DNA of 64,000 nucleotides from NVTR01 sp036480115 (lineage in GTDB: Bacteria; Pseudomonadota; Alphaproteobacteria; Rhodobacterales; Rhodobacteraceae): NCBI GenBank assembly GCA_965224795.1, contig CBDDAE010000001.1, positions 1,612,001 through 1,676,000 of the forward strand, written 5' to 3'. Of this stretch, positions 7,668 through 17,323 are shown piece by piece. The first letter of the stretch is position 1. Each line of letters begins with the position of its first letter. The notes beneath the pieces were generated by a model. It was not told the DNA's origin and made no database searches. It worked only from the letters and a program-made list of their open reading frames with translations. A program made the translations under genes and the position numbers.

Positions 7668-9581
7668 ATGGCCAAAGTAATTGGTATTGATCTTGGAACT
7701 ACAAATTCCTGTGTCGCCATCATGGATGGTTCGCAGCCCCGCGTTATTGAAAACGCCGAAGGCGCGCGGACCACACCGTCAATCGTAGCATTTACCGACA
7801 GTGAGCGTCTTGTAGGACAGCCCGCAAAACGTCAGGCTGTTACAAACCCCGAAAACACCATCTTCGCCGTAAAGCGGCTAATTGGCCGCCGTGCCGATAG
7901 TAAAGAAGTTAAAAAGGATCAAAAGCTGGTCCCTTTCAAAATTGTAGACGGTGGCAACGGCGACGCTTGGGTTGAAGCTTCGGGTGAAAAATATTCCCCC
8001 AGCCAGATATCAGCCTTCATTTTGGGAAAAATGAAAGAAACTGCTGAAAGCTATCTGGGTGAAAGCGTAACTCAAGCCGTTATAACGGTTCCCGCCTATT
8101 TCAATGACGCCCAACGTCAAGCCACCAAAGACGCCGGTAAAATTGCCGGTTTGGAAGTTCTGCGGATCATCAACGAACCGACAGCAGCTGCACTGGCCTA
8201 TGGTCTGGACAAGAAAGAAACCCAAACCATTGCCGTATTTGATCTTGGCGGTGGTACATTTGACATCACTATCCTGGAAATTGACGACGGGTTGTTTGAG
8301 GTGAAATCCACCAATGGCGACACATTCCTTGGCGGTGAAGATTTTGACATGCGCATCGTGCAGTACCTTGCCGATGAATTCAAAAAAGAAACCGGCGTTG
8401 ATCTGACCAAAGACAAAATGGCCCTACAACGGCTTAAGGAGGCCGCTGAGAAAGCCAAGATTGAACTTTCCGCCAGTCAACAGACCGAAATCAATCAGCC
8501 ATTTATCTCAATGGATGCCAAATCCGGTACGCCGCTGCACATGGTCATGAAATTGACCCGTGCCAAACTGGAAAGCCTGGTTACTGACCTGATCAAAGCC
8601 ACAATTAAACCCTGTAAGGCGGCACTTAAAGATGCCGGCCTTTCCATTGGCGACATCGACGAAGTTGTCATGGTTGGGGGTATGACGCGGATGCCAAAGG
8701 TTGCCGATGAAGTGGGCAAGTTCTTTGGTAAAGAGCCAAACAAAGGCGTGAACCCTGACGAAGTGGTTGCCATGGGTGCCGCCATTCAGGCCGGTGTTTT
8801 GCAAGGCGACGTTAAAGATGTCGTTCTGCTGGACGTAACACCTCTGTCCCTGGGTATTGAAACCCTGGGCGGTGTGTTCACCCGACTAATCGACCGCAAC
8901 ACAACCATTCCCACCAAGAAAAGCCAGATCTTTTCCACCGCCGAAGACAATCAGAACGCGGTGACCATCCGGGTATTCCAGGGTGAACGTGAAATGGCGG
9001 CGGATAACAAAATCCTTGGCCAGTTCAATTTGGAAGACATCCCACCAGCACCCCGTGGTCTGCCACAGATCGAAGTGACGTTTGACATTGATGCCAACGG
9101 CATCGTGTCGGTTGGCGCTGCTGACAAAGGCACTGGTAAAGAACAAACCATCACCATTCAGGCCTCAGGCGGTTTAACCGATGATGAGATCAACAATATG
9201 GTCAAAGACGCCGAAGATAATGCTGATGCCGACAAAGAGCGTAAAGAGTTGGTAGAAGCTAAAAATCAGGCGGAAAGCCTTATCCATTCGACCGAAAAAT
9301 CAATGGAAGAGCACGCTGATAAGGTTGATCCAACAACCGTTGAAGCCATAGAGCTGGCCATCTCCGCACTGAATGAGCAGTTAGAAACAGAAGATGCCGG
9401 TAAAATCAAATCCGGCATTCAGAATGTGACTGAAGCTGCAATGAAACTGGGCGAAGCCATCTATAAGGCCGCGCAGGCCGAAACCGAAGGCGAAGAAGGT
9501 GGCGAAGATGAACCACGCAGCGTTGACGATGATATCGTCGATGCAGACTTTGAAGATCTAGACGAAAACAAGCGCGACTAA
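7668..9581 (+). CDS. dnaK: Molecular chaperone DnaK (Hsp70)
   Basis: ATP-driven chaperone of the cytoplasm, working with DnaJ and GrpE. The N-terminal GIDLGTTNS phosphate loop, the second phosphate motif VFDLGGGTFDIT, and the adenosine motif VVMVGGMTRMPKV are all present. The C-terminal substrate-binding domain and an acidic lid/tail (EDEPRSVDDDIVDADFED) complete a 637-residue protein of standard length. The start is ATG 7668 with AAGAGGA about nine bases upstream; a TTG two codons earlier is in frame but not needed. It is preceded by a sigma-32-type promoter and followed by dnaJ after a hairpin. Confidence 0.98.
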   Translation: MAKVIGIDLGTTNSCVAIMDGSQPRVIENAEGARTTPSIVAFTDSERLVGQPAKRQAVTNPENTIFAVKRLIGRRADSKEVKKDQKLVPFKIVDGGNGDAWVEASGEKYSPSQISAFILGKMKETAESYLGESVTQAVITVPAYFNDAQRQATKDAGKIAGLEVLRIINEPTAAALAYGLDKKETQTIAVFDLGGGTFDITILEIDDGLFEVKSTNGDTFLGGEDFDMRIVQYLADEFKKETGVDLTKDKMALQRLKEAAEKAKIELSASQQTEINQPFISMDAKSGTPLHMVMKLTRAKLESLVTDLIKATIKPCKAALKDAGLSIGDIDEVVMVGGMTRMPKVADEVGKFFGKEPNKGVNPDEVVAMGAAIQAGVLQGDVKDVVLLDVTPLSLGIETLGGVFTRLIDRNTTIPTKKSQIFSTAEDNQNAVTIRVFQGEREMAADNKILGQFNLEDIPPAPRGLPQIEVTFDIDANGIVSVGAADKGTGKEQTITIQASGGLTDDEINNMVKDAEDNADADKERKELVEAKNQAESLIHSTEKSMEEHADKVDPTTVEAIELAISALNEQLETEDAGKIKSGIQNVTEAAMKLGEAIYKAAQAETEGEEGGEDEPRSVDDDIVDADFEDLDENKRD

Positions 9582-9597
9582 TCGTGCATCGGAACTA

Positions 9598-9636
9598 GTG
9601 GCCAGCCTTAAATAGACTTTGGCTGGTCACTGTTTT
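9598..9636 (+). terminator. Hairpin between dnaK and dnaJ (possible partial terminator)
   Basis: GTGGCCAGCC (9598-9607) pairs with GGCTGGTCAC (9621-9630), one G-U pair, with a 13-base loop, followed by TGTTTT. The T tract is short, so it may attenuate rather than stop transcription, or protect the dnaK 3' end. Confidence 0.6.
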
Positions 9637-9654
9637 CCAGGAAAGATCAATCAC

Positions 9655-10806
9655 ATGGCAAAGCGCGATTATTACGATGTTCTGGGTGTCAGCAAAGACG
9701 CCAATAAGGATGAAGTAAAAAAAGCTTACCGCAAAAAAGCAAAAGAACTGCATCCCGACCGGAACGCTGACAACCCCAATGCGGAAGAGCAGTTCAAAGA
9801 AGTCAACGAAGCCCATGACATCCTAAAGAACGCCGAAAAAAAAGCCGCCTATGATCGGTTTGGCCATGCAGCATTTGACGGAGGAATGGGCGGCGGGCGA
9901 CCGGGCGGCTTTGGTGGTGGGCAGGGCGATTTTTCCAGCGCGTTTTCAGACGTCTTTGACGACCTTTTTGGCGATTTCATGGGCGGCGGCGGGCAACGCG
10001 GAGGCGGGCGTCAACGTGCCTCTCGTGGCTCGGACCTACGCTATAACCTGGGTGTTTCGCTAGAAGAAGCTTTTACCGGTACCCAAAAATCCATCAATGT
10101 TCCAACATCTATTGGTTGTGAAGAATGCAAAGGAACTGGCGCTGAAAGTGGCGCCGAGCCGCAAACTTGTCCAACCTGTTCGGGAATGGGAAAAGTACGT
10201 GCGCAACAGGGGTTCTTCACCGTTGAACGCACTTGTCCAACCTGCTCCGGCATGGGCCAAATTATTAAAAACCCGTGTAAAGTTTGCGGCGGTGCCGGGC
10301 GCACTGAAAAAGACCGTTCTCTTTCAGTTAATATACCTGCAGGCGTTGATACCGGCACTAAAATTCGCCTCGCTGGTGAAGGCGAAGCTGGCTTGCGCGG
10401 TGGCCCCACCGGGGATCTTTATATCTTTGTAGAAGTGGACGATCACGCCCTCTTCCAGCGAGACGGTGTTCACCTGTTTTGCCAGGTTCCGGTCAGCATG
10501 GCCTCTGCAGCGTTGGGCGGCGACATAGAAGTACCGACAATCGATGGCGGTCGTAGCCGCGTGAAAATCCCAGCCGGCAGCCAATCTGGCCGAAGAATGC
10601 GGTTGCGCTCTAAGGGCATGCCTGCCCTGCGTGGCGGTGGCTCTGGTGACATGATGATCGAGCTGGCCGTGGAAACACCGGTCAATCTGACATCCAAGCA
10701 AAAAGAACTTCTGCGTGAATTCGACAAACTAGCGGAAAATAACAACCCAAACAGTTCAACATTCTTTTCCAAAGTCAAAAGCTTTTGGGATGGCATGAAG
10801 GGTTAG
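9655..10806 (+). CDS. dnaJ: Chaperone protein DnaJ (Hsp40)
   Basis: Stimulates DnaK ATPase and delivers substrates. From ATG 9655 the protein is 383 residues: J domain with HPDRN at about residue 33, Gly/Phe-rich linker to about 130, four zinc CxxCxGxG repeats (CEECKGTG, CPTCSGMG twice, CKVCGGAG), then the beta-rich substrate domain. The frame extends 12 codons further upstream, but the family start is MAKRDYYDVLG and AGGA lies upstream of it. The two middle zinc repeats are identical in protein sequence and nearly so in DNA. It is co-transcribed with dnaK. Confidence 0.97.
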   Translation: MAKRDYYDVLGVSKDANKDEVKKAYRKKAKELHPDRNADNPNAEEQFKEVNEAHDILKNAEKKAAYDRFGHAAFDGGMGGGRPGGFGGGQGDFSSAFSDVFDDLFGDFMGGGGQRGGGRQRASRGSDLRYNLGVSLEEAFTGTQKSINVPTSIGCEECKGTGAESGAEPQTCPTCSGMGKVRAQQGFFTVERTCPTCSGMGQIIKNPCKVCGGAGRTEKDRSLSVNIPAGVDTGTKIRLAGEGEAGLRGGPTGDLYIFVEVDDHALFQRDGVHLFCQVPVSMASAALGGDIEVPTIDGGRSRVKIPAGSQSGRRMRLRSKGMPALRGGGSGDMMIELAVETPVNLTSKQKELLREFDKLAENNNPNSSTFFSKVKSFWDGMKG

Positions 10807-10859
10807 CGATCTAGGCCACAATTAACTAAATCTTTAGCCTTCCTGCCGAAACTGCCCCC

Positions 10860-11621
10860 ATGACCGGCGCAAAGCAGTATAGATTTGATGAAATCTCGGA
10901 ACAGTTTTCTTCCATACCCAGCATCGCGGCTCGGCCTAAAATACAACAACCGTCCTATATCAAAGGTCATAGGAAACGCCTAAAACAACGGTTCATGTCA
11001 GGCGGGGCAAACGCCATGCCAGATTATGAGATACTTGAACTGGTTTTGTTTTTGTCGCTTCGCCAGGGGGATGTAAAACCACTGGCCCGGCTGTTGCTGG
11101 ATACGTTTGGTGATCTTAATCGCGTGTTATCAGCGCCAGTAGAACGATTGCAACAGGTTCATGGCGTCGGTCCGACTTTGGCAGAAAACCTGAAGATCAT
11201 TGAATCAGCGTCACATCGAATGGCCCGCTCCCGTATTCTTAACAAACATGTTATTTCCAGTTGGGATGCCATTCTTGATTACTGCCACACCACAATGGCA
11301 CATCGCGAAACCGAACAGTTTCGAATACTGTTTTTGGATAAAAAGAACATTCTGATTGCCGACGAAGAACAGGCAGAAGGCACAGTCGACCATGTGCCGG
11401 TTTATCCACGCGAAGTCGTAAAGCGCGCATTGGAATTAAATGCCTCTGCTTTGATACTGGTCCACAATCACCCCTCGGGGGACCCAACCCCATCGGAGGC
11501 CGACATCGCAATGACTGAACAGATAGACTCCGCAGCAAAAACACTTGGTCTAACGCTGCATGATCACCTTATAATCGGAAAATCATGCGAAATTAGTTTT
11601 CGCGCAGCCGGGTTCCTTTAG
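10860..11621 (+). CDS. radC: RadC family JAB1/MPN-type protein
   Basis: RadC family protein whose cellular role is still debated. An N-terminal helix-hairpin-helix region (VHGVGPTLAENLK near residues 100-112) precedes a JAMM metalloprotease-like domain. The zinc motif HNHPSGDPTPSEAD is at residues 202-215 with the conserved Glu earlier in the domain. The length of 253 residues is usual. It follows dnaJ by about 50 bases in the same direction and ends three bases from the convergent PBP-OmpA gene. The older label DNA repair protein RadC is not well supported in the literature. Confidence 0.93.
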   Translation: MTGAKQYRFDEISEQFSSIPSIAARPKIQQPSYIKGHRKRLKQRFMSGGANAMPDYEILELVLFLSLRQGDVKPLARLLLDTFGDLNRVLSAPVERLQQVHGVGPTLAENLKIIESASHRMARSRILNKHVISSWDAILDYCHTTMAHRETEQFRILFLDKKNILIADEEQAEGTVDHVPVYPREVVKRALELNASALILVHNHPSGDPTPSEADIAMTEQIDSAAKTLGLTLHDHLIIGKSCEISFRAAGFL

Positions 11622-11624
11622 CTG

Positions 11625-13184
11625 TCAACGCGCCCAAACTTCGACACGTCGGTTTATCTGACGGCCCCATTCGGTATCATCACAAGCCATCGGCATTGCC
11701 TCACCAAAGCCGTCTATGCGCAGTGGGACGCGACCAGGGTCAGCCGACGCAGCCTCGGCGACAACCGCGCTACGTACTGATGCTGCTCGTTCTCGTGACA
11801 AAAGGCGGTTGGATTTCGCCCCGCCTTCACCGTCGCTAAAGCCAACAAATGTTAGTTCCTGGGCTCCAATGACGCCGCTTTCCAATGCCCTTGCCAGCAG
11901 TGCTACATTTGAACGTGACTGCGCTGTAAGTTGGCTGGAACCATCCGCAAACCTAAATGTAAGTGACAGCCGGCGCGCCCCTTTCATAGCCGATACCAGA
12001 CGTTTAAGTTCGTCCAGGTTAATCTCTGATCCGGCGGCCTGAATGGCATTTGCCAACCGATCACCCTGGCGGGCAACAGGTGTTCGCGAAATTGTCTGGT
12101 CAACATATCCAGCCCGTAAAATAGCGATCTGCGCCGCAGGTGACCGCGTAAATCGCAAAAACTCTCTGCCAATTGCAGGTAAGCGGCGCGCCCTAAGATA
12201 CAGAAACATCGGGGCTGTTAATGGATAATCGTGGGATTTTAACGCCTCAGGTTCAGCGCTTGCGCGAAAACCACAGCCACCGGCCAACATCAGTGGGCGC
12301 ACGCCCCGTTGCTCAGATAATGTGGACAAACCAATGGCAAAAGGGTTACTGGCAACGGCACGTACCAATTCATCATTGGACGAATGTTGAACAACTTTTG
12401 TGCTTACCTCTCGCCCGGATGGCTTCATAATCTGCTCTACAAAAACACTTTGCACGCCTGACTCTTGGTTTCGCAAATGCAAATCTACTGGGGCGTCGAT
12501 ACCACCAAGTTCATTCCAGTTTGCAATTTCCCCAGAGAACACACTGGCCAGTTCTTCCGGTGAAATTTGTTGTACCGGGTTTCTTGGCGACACCACAGGA
12601 ACAAGGGCATCCAGCGCGATAACGCGATTTTGTGCCGGGCTGGAAAACCGTCCGAACCCGGCTTCATCTCCACGCCTCACTTCTGCTTTGGAAACTTCCC
12701 GTAGCGACATAGCCATATCGGTTTCTTCGGCTAGTAAATCTGCAAAACCTTCATCACTACTGGAAATATGGAAACTAAACCGGGCTGCGATTTGCCCGGA
12801 CGAAATTTCACTTAGCTCGAAGACAAAATTATTGTCATCAATCTGTATTCGATTGGTTGAATAGGCTTGTTGCCGAGCAAATGCTTCTATCAACGCGGGC
12901 ATTAGCCGATTGCCAATTGCGTCTGCACCAGTGGCACGAATTTCCGCCACAAATGCATCTAGGTCAGGACATCCGGGGCCAGAACAAAGAACACCAGTCC
13001 CATCAAGTGTCAGTTCACCATAAATAGAATCAACGCGGAAAAATTCCCCGTCATAGCCCAACAAAGTGCCGACGATTTCCACAGAACCGTCACGGGACGT
13101 TAATGTTACGTCCTGGGCAAACGAAACTGTTGCAAATAATGTATACAAAAGGACGCCCAAAAGGGTCGTCCGGCGAAATCGCAT
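11625..13184 (-). CDS. Periplasmic substrate-binding (PstS-like) domain fused to OmpA C-terminal domain
   Basis: A 519-residue exported protein. A signal peptide (RRTTLLGVLLYTLFATVSFA, cut near residue 23) leads into a phosphate-binding-protein-like region, with ALDALVPVVSPRNPVQQI and EQIMKPSGREV recalling PstS-type PBPs. Residues from about 395 to the end match an OmpA/MotB peptidoglycan-binding domain (FRFADGSSQLT, FVGFSDGEGG, NRLLSRERAASVRSAV). The start is ATG 13184 with a strong GGGGGGA ribosome site. It lies 24 bases after the unknown secreted gene and forms an operon with it. The ligand is unknown; the OmpA part would tether it to peptidoglycan. Confidence 0.88.
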   Translation of the reverse strand: MRFRRTTLLGVLLYTLFATVSFAQDVTLTSRDGSVEIVGTLLGYDGEFFRVDSIYGELTLDGTGVLCSGPGCPDLDAFVAEIRATGADAIGNRLMPALIEAFARQQAYSTNRIQIDDNNFVFELSEISSGQIAARFSFHISSSDEGFADLLAEETDMAMSLREVSKAEVRRGDEAGFGRFSSPAQNRVIALDALVPVVSPRNPVQQISPEELASVFSGEIANWNELGGIDAPVDLHLRNQESGVQSVFVEQIMKPSGREVSTKVVQHSSNDELVRAVASNPFAIGLSTLSEQRGVRPLMLAGGCGFRASAEPEALKSHDYPLTAPMFLYLRARRLPAIGREFLRFTRSPAAQIAILRAGYVDQTISRTPVARQGDRLANAIQAAGSEINLDELKRLVSAMKGARRLSLTFRFADGSSQLTAQSRSNVALLARALESGVIGAQELTFVGFSDGEGGAKSNRLLSRERAASVRSAVVAEAASADPGRVPLRIDGFGEAMPMACDDTEWGRQINRRVEVWAR

Positions 13185-13208
13185 TTGTCCCCCCCAAAAG
13201 GCTGCGGC

Positions 13209-14210
13209 TTAATTTTGCGCAATCTTCAGGTCTTGGAACAGATTATTCAACACCAGATAACCATTTTCTCCGCCACACTGCGGCAAAGTTAGCGCAATCT
13301 CTTTGGTTGTAAGGTCACCAGCACCGGTTAATTGCAGGGACTTACCAGCGATCTCAGTGTTACAAGTTTGCGATGTAACTTCGGCTTCTACTAGCAATTC
13401 CACCGATCCTGCATCAGCAATTCGATCAAACGGGAAGGAATAGACTTCCGCAAGCTTGGGGTTAGGCACATCTGGATTCCCAAGTTGCACCAAAAACCCA
13501 CCTTCAGCGTTCACGCCAACCGAAGGGTCGCGCGCAGCCTGCGCCCAGACATGGCCGGTTTCACCAAAACCAGCACCGTATTCCATTGCATGGATGTGTA
13601 AAGCCGGCTTCCCGTCCCAGCTAATCGCGATCCGTTCATAACCATTTAGAGTTAGTGTCAGGGTTTTTGCATCAACGCTTTGTCCATCTGAAAAACTGAT
13701 GGTAAAAGGTGAATATTCATTCATTGCAGGTACATTTACACTATAGGTACCATCGGAATTCGTGGCATCAGCAAATTCAAGGCCGGAATGCGAAATTAGT
13801 ATGCGTTGGCTCTGGTGACAAGGTGCCTTTAGTTGCAAGTGAACCAATGCGCCCGATTCAGGTAGCGCCGTCAGTTGCAATTCACAACTACCCTGCAAAA
13901 ATGTTGGTGTCTCCACATCACTTCGCTGGTCGGATGTAAATGGCGTCGCCAACGCTGCTACCCGGCTGGTATTAGCCGTCTTTGGCGCAACCAGCGGGAA
14001 CGGCATTATCGCCTCGCTGGGCGGCCTGGGTAAAAAATTTGCTATGATTTGTTGGGGGTTTGGGTTCGCCAAAATTTGCCCAAGACCCGCGGATTGCACC
14101 TCGGCTTTGTTACGTTCGGCAATCGCGTTACCGTGTTGCATAAAAAAACCAGCACCCGCTGCAATAACCATTGTTGCGCCTGCTCTTAAAATTCTTTTCT
14201 TGTCGATCAT
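13209..14210 (-). CDS. Secreted or membrane-anchored protein of unknown function
   Basis: I do not recognise a domain. The 333-residue product starts with a basic stretch and a hydrophobic segment (ATMVIAAGAGFFMQHGNAIA at about residues 11-30), so it is an exported or N-terminally anchored protein. The rest is beta-rich in look, with repeated Thr/Ser/Ala and several cysteines (in SCELQL, APCHQS, TCNTEI and PQCGGENG) that could form two disulfides in the periplasm. ATG 14210 has GTGGAGG upstream at good spacing; the longer frame to 14222 has not. Downstream of secA and upstream of the PBP-OmpA gene, all in one direction, it probably shares a transcript with the latter. Confidence 0.7.
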   Translation of the reverse strand: MIDKKRILRAGATMVIAAGAGFFMQHGNAIAERNKAEVQSAGLGQILANPNPQQIIANFLPRPPSEAIMPFPLVAPKTANTSRVAALATPFTSDQRSDVETPTFLQGSCELQLTALPESGALVHLQLKAPCHQSQRILISHSGLEFADATNSDGTYSVNVPAMNEYSPFTISFSDGQSVDAKTLTLTLNGYERIAISWDGKPALHIHAMEYGAGFGETGHVWAQAARDPSVGVNAEGGFLVQLGNPDVPNPKLAEVYSFPFDRIADAGSVELLVEAEVTSQTCNTEIAGKSLQLTGAGDLTTKEIALTLPQCGGENGYLVLNNLFQDLKIAQN

Positions 14211-14435
14211 GGAAACCTCCACTGCCCTCTAATGGAATTCAAAGGCAGTATCGGCAGCAATTGGGTCTTAGTTATGGCTTAGATGGGCCGGTAATGGGAT
14301 CAGTCCTGCACCAGATATGGTTGGATACAAACAATTTACACTACATGTATTTGATATTGGTATTAGTTACGGCAGTTCGGCCCCCAGCCTTACCACAATT
14401 GTTAGCAAAGAATCGACGCCAGCCATCGACCAAAT
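14211..14435. other. Gap between secA and the unknown secreted gene
   Basis: About 225 bases with no open frame I trust. No terminator follows secA that I can see, so the secreted gene may be reached by read-through or have its own promoter here; I could not choose a -35/-10 pair. Confidence 0.4.
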
Positions 14436-17144
14436 CTATGCAACCTGACCATGGCAATGTTTGAACTTTTTACCTGATCCACAGGGGCATGCTTCGTTTC
14501 TACCCGGGTTTCCCCATGTGCTTTTATCGCCTTCATCAAATCCATCGCGGGCTTTTTCCGGGTCAATTGGGGTTGATTTCTCAAGCGACGCACCAACCGC
14601 GACCAATCTGGCCGCTTCCTGTTGTGCAGCTATCTGATGCACCATCGCTTCCTGTTCTTCTTGGGTCATCGGGCGAACCTGTGCAAGTTTTTGGGTGACA
14701 TCTTCGCGCAAAGTATCCAACAGGCTTTCAAACAATTGAAACGCCTCGGTTTTATATTCACTCAGCGGATCGCGCTGTGCGTAACCGCGAAAACCTACAA
14801 CAGAGCGCAGATGTTCCAGCGTCAACAAATGTTCGCGCCATTTGCCATCTATGGTTTGCAGTAGAAATTGCTTTTCGATATTGCGCATGGTTTCAGCGCC
14901 AAAAGCCGCGGATTTTTCGGTCATAAACTCATCGGATGCACTATACAGTTTTTCACGAATATCGCTGTCATCCGCACCTTCTTCAGCAGCCCATTCTACA
15001 ACGGGCACATCAATACCGACCTTTTCGACAATGGAAGTGTGCAGCCCTTCGGTATCCCATTGATCGGCGTAGGATTTTGCCGGGATATGAAAATCGACCA
15101 AATCATCTATGACCTGATGTCGCATATCCTCGGCAATTTCCGACAGGTCTTCCGCTTCCATAATTTCGCGGCGCTGGCCAAAAATAACTTTGCGCTGGTC
15201 ATTCATTACATCGTCAAATTTCAACAGCTGTTTGCGGATATCAAAATTGCGACCCTCAACCTTGGCCTGGGCCTTCTCCAATGATTTGTTGACCCAGGGG
15301 TGGATAATTGCTTCACCGTCCTTCATGCCAAGGCTAGATAGTACTTTATCCAGCCGCTCAGAACCAAAAATCCGCATCAGGTCATCTTCCAGTGACAGGA
15401 AAAACACTGATCTGCCCGGGTCCCCCTGACGGCCGGAACGTCCGCGCAATTGGTTATCGATGCGCCGGCTTTCGTGGCGTTCGGTACCAAGTACAAACAA
15501 GCCACCAGCTTCCAGCACCTTGGCTTTTTCGACTACGACTTCGGCTTCTATTTTTGCGCGTACTGCTTCGGCGTCAGCCTCTGGGTCATCTGCCAGCGCG
15601 GCAAGCACCGACATGTCAACATTGCCGCCCAGCTGAATATCAGTCCCGCGTCCAGCCATGTTAGTGGCAATGGTAACCGCGCCAAATTTACCGGCATCAG
15701 CGATGATCTGCGCTTCTTTTTCGTGCTGGCGAGCGTTCAAAACATTATGGGGAATACCGGCTTCTTTCAGCATTTCTGAAAGGGCTTCCGATTTTTCGAT
15801 AGAGGTAGTACCAACCAGAATAGGCTGACCTTTTTCATTGGCCTTGCCAATCTCGGTCGCCGCCCCGGCAAATTTTTCCTTCGCTGAACGGTAAACCTGA
15901 TCATGTTCATCTTCGCGGCAAATTTCCTGATTGGTTGGTATCTCAACCACACCCAGACCATAAATTTCAGCAAATTCTTCCGCTTCGGTGGCGGCGGTTC
16001 CAGTCATGCCGGACAGGTTATCATACAGACGAAAGTAATTCTGGAACGTCACCGATGCCAGAGTGGTGTTTTCCGGCTGGATGGCTACATTTTCCTTAGC
16101 CTCAATTGCCTGATGCAACCCGTCAGACAGTCGTCGCCCGGCCATCATCCGGCCAGTGAATTCGTCAATCAAAACAACTTCGTTATTTTGGACGATATAG
16201 TCTTTGTCGCGCTGGAATAGTTTATGTGCCCGAAGGCCCTGATTTACATGGTGAACAATGGTAGTAGACTCAGGATCGTAAAGTGATTGATCCTTGGGCA
16301 AGATTGCTTCGAAAGTCAGCAATTCTTCCAAAAAATCGTTGCCCTCTTCTGTAAAAGTCACATTGCGGGTTTTTTCGTCCACAGTGAAATGTTCATCCGT
16401 CAACCGCGGGATCAGCTTATCAATTGTCATATAAAGTTCTGATCGATCTTCGGCCGGGCCGGAAATGATCAACGGTGTTCGCGCTTCGTCAATCAGGATT
16501 GAATCAACCTCATCGACAACGGCAAAATTATGAAAGCGCTGGTTGATATCCTTTAGTTCAGATTTCATATTGTCGCGCAGATAATCAAAGCCAAGTTCAT
16601 TATTAGTGGCGTAAGTGACATCGGCCTTATACGCCGCATGTTTCTCGTCATCCGGCTGCTGCGGATAGATAACCCCACATTTCAAGCCAAGCGCAGTATA
16701 GACCTTGCCCATCCAATCGGCGTCACGTTTGGCCAAATAATCATTCACTGTAACGATATGAACGCCCTTACCAGTAAGCGAATTCAGATAGGCGGGGAAG
16801 GTGGCAACCAGCGTCTTACCTTCGCCGGTTTTCATTTCGGCAATATTTCCCTGATGCAGAAAAATCCCGCCCAAAAGTTGCACATCAAATGCCCGCAACC
16901 CTAAGGCACGGCGCGCGGCTTCACGGCAATTGGCAAATGCCTCTGGCAGCAAGTCGTCCAAAGCTTCGCCGCCCATCGCCCGTTTGGCCAATTCTTGGGT
17001 CTTATCTTTGATACCTTCGTCAGACAGTTTTTCGTATTCAGGTTCCAGCACGTTAATTTCTTCCACCAAGGGCATAGTTGCCTTGATCAGCCGATCATTT
17101 GGTGTGCCAAAAACTTTTTTGGTAAGTGTTCCTAAACCCAGCAT
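14436..17144 (-). CDS. secA: Protein translocase ATPase subunit SecA
   Basis: Motor that drives preproteins through SecYEG. The Walker A motif MKTGEGKT is near residues 104-111, the DEVDSILIDEARTPL helicase/Walker B region follows near 208, and the second nucleotide-binding domain carries GTDIQLGG and the arginine-finger region QLRGRSGRQGDPG. The C-terminus ends in the zinc-binding SEC-C motif CPCGSGKKFKHCHG, used for SecB/lipid contact. The 902 residues are normal for alphaproteobacteria. A good sigma-70 promoter lies about 110-140 bases upstream. Confidence 0.98.
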   Translation of the reverse strand: MLGLGTLTKKVFGTPNDRLIKATMPLVEEINVLEPEYEKLSDEGIKDKTQELAKRAMGGEALDDLLPEAFANCREAARRALGLRAFDVQLLGGIFLHQGNIAEMKTGEGKTLVATFPAYLNSLTGKGVHIVTVNDYLAKRDADWMGKVYTALGLKCGVIYPQQPDDEKHAAYKADVTYATNNELGFDYLRDNMKSELKDINQRFHNFAVVDEVDSILIDEARTPLIISGPAEDRSELYMTIDKLIPRLTDEHFTVDEKTRNVTFTEEGNDFLEELLTFEAILPKDQSLYDPESTTIVHHVNQGLRAHKLFQRDKDYIVQNNEVVLIDEFTGRMMAGRRLSDGLHQAIEAKENVAIQPENTTLASVTFQNYFRLYDNLSGMTGTAATEAEEFAEIYGLGVVEIPTNQEICREDEHDQVYRSAKEKFAGAATEIGKANEKGQPILVGTTSIEKSEALSEMLKEAGIPHNVLNARQHEKEAQIIADAGKFGAVTIATNMAGRGTDIQLGGNVDMSVLAALADDPEADAEAVRAKIEAEVVVEKAKVLEAGGLFVLGTERHESRRIDNQLRGRSGRQGDPGRSVFFLSLEDDLMRIFGSERLDKVLSSLGMKDGEAIIHPWVNKSLEKAQAKVEGRNFDIRKQLLKFDDVMNDQRKVIFGQRREIMEAEDLSEIAEDMRHQVIDDLVDFHIPAKSYADQWDTEGLHTSIVEKVGIDVPVVEWAAEEGADDSDIREKLYSASDEFMTEKSAAFGAETMRNIEKQFLLQTIDGKWREHLLTLEHLRSVVGFRGYAQRDPLSEYKTEAFQLFESLLDTLREDVTQKLAQVRPMTQEEQEAMVHQIAAQQEAARLVAVGASLEKSTPIDPEKARDGFDEGDKSTWGNPGRNEACPCGSGKKFKHCHGQVA

Positions 17145-17255
17145 ATTTACTCCGCATGGTCTGTTTTGACGGTATCGTGTGGAAGGGGTGCTTGTCCGCC
17201 CCCTCTTAGCGCCCTAGAACGACTGAAACGGCGGCCCCATTAACGACCTCTTGGC

Positions 17256-17284
17256 GATGTAAGGGTCCGCATGTGTCGTGTCAA
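17256..17284 (-). promoter_or_regulatory. Predicted sigma-70 promoter of secA
   Basis: On the minus strand TTGACA (17284-17279), a 17-base spacer, then TACATC (17261-17256). This would give a leader of about 100 bases before the secA ATG at 17144. Confidence 0.65.
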
Positions 17285-17323
17285 CGTTACGCAACCGCGT
17301 GACCCCCGAACAAGGATCTACCG

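Noticed and set aside
8886..9146. Open frames on the minus strand inside dnaK, and similar antisense frames elsewhere
   Set aside because: They lie fully inside conserved genes, have no ribosome sites and look like coding-strand shadows.
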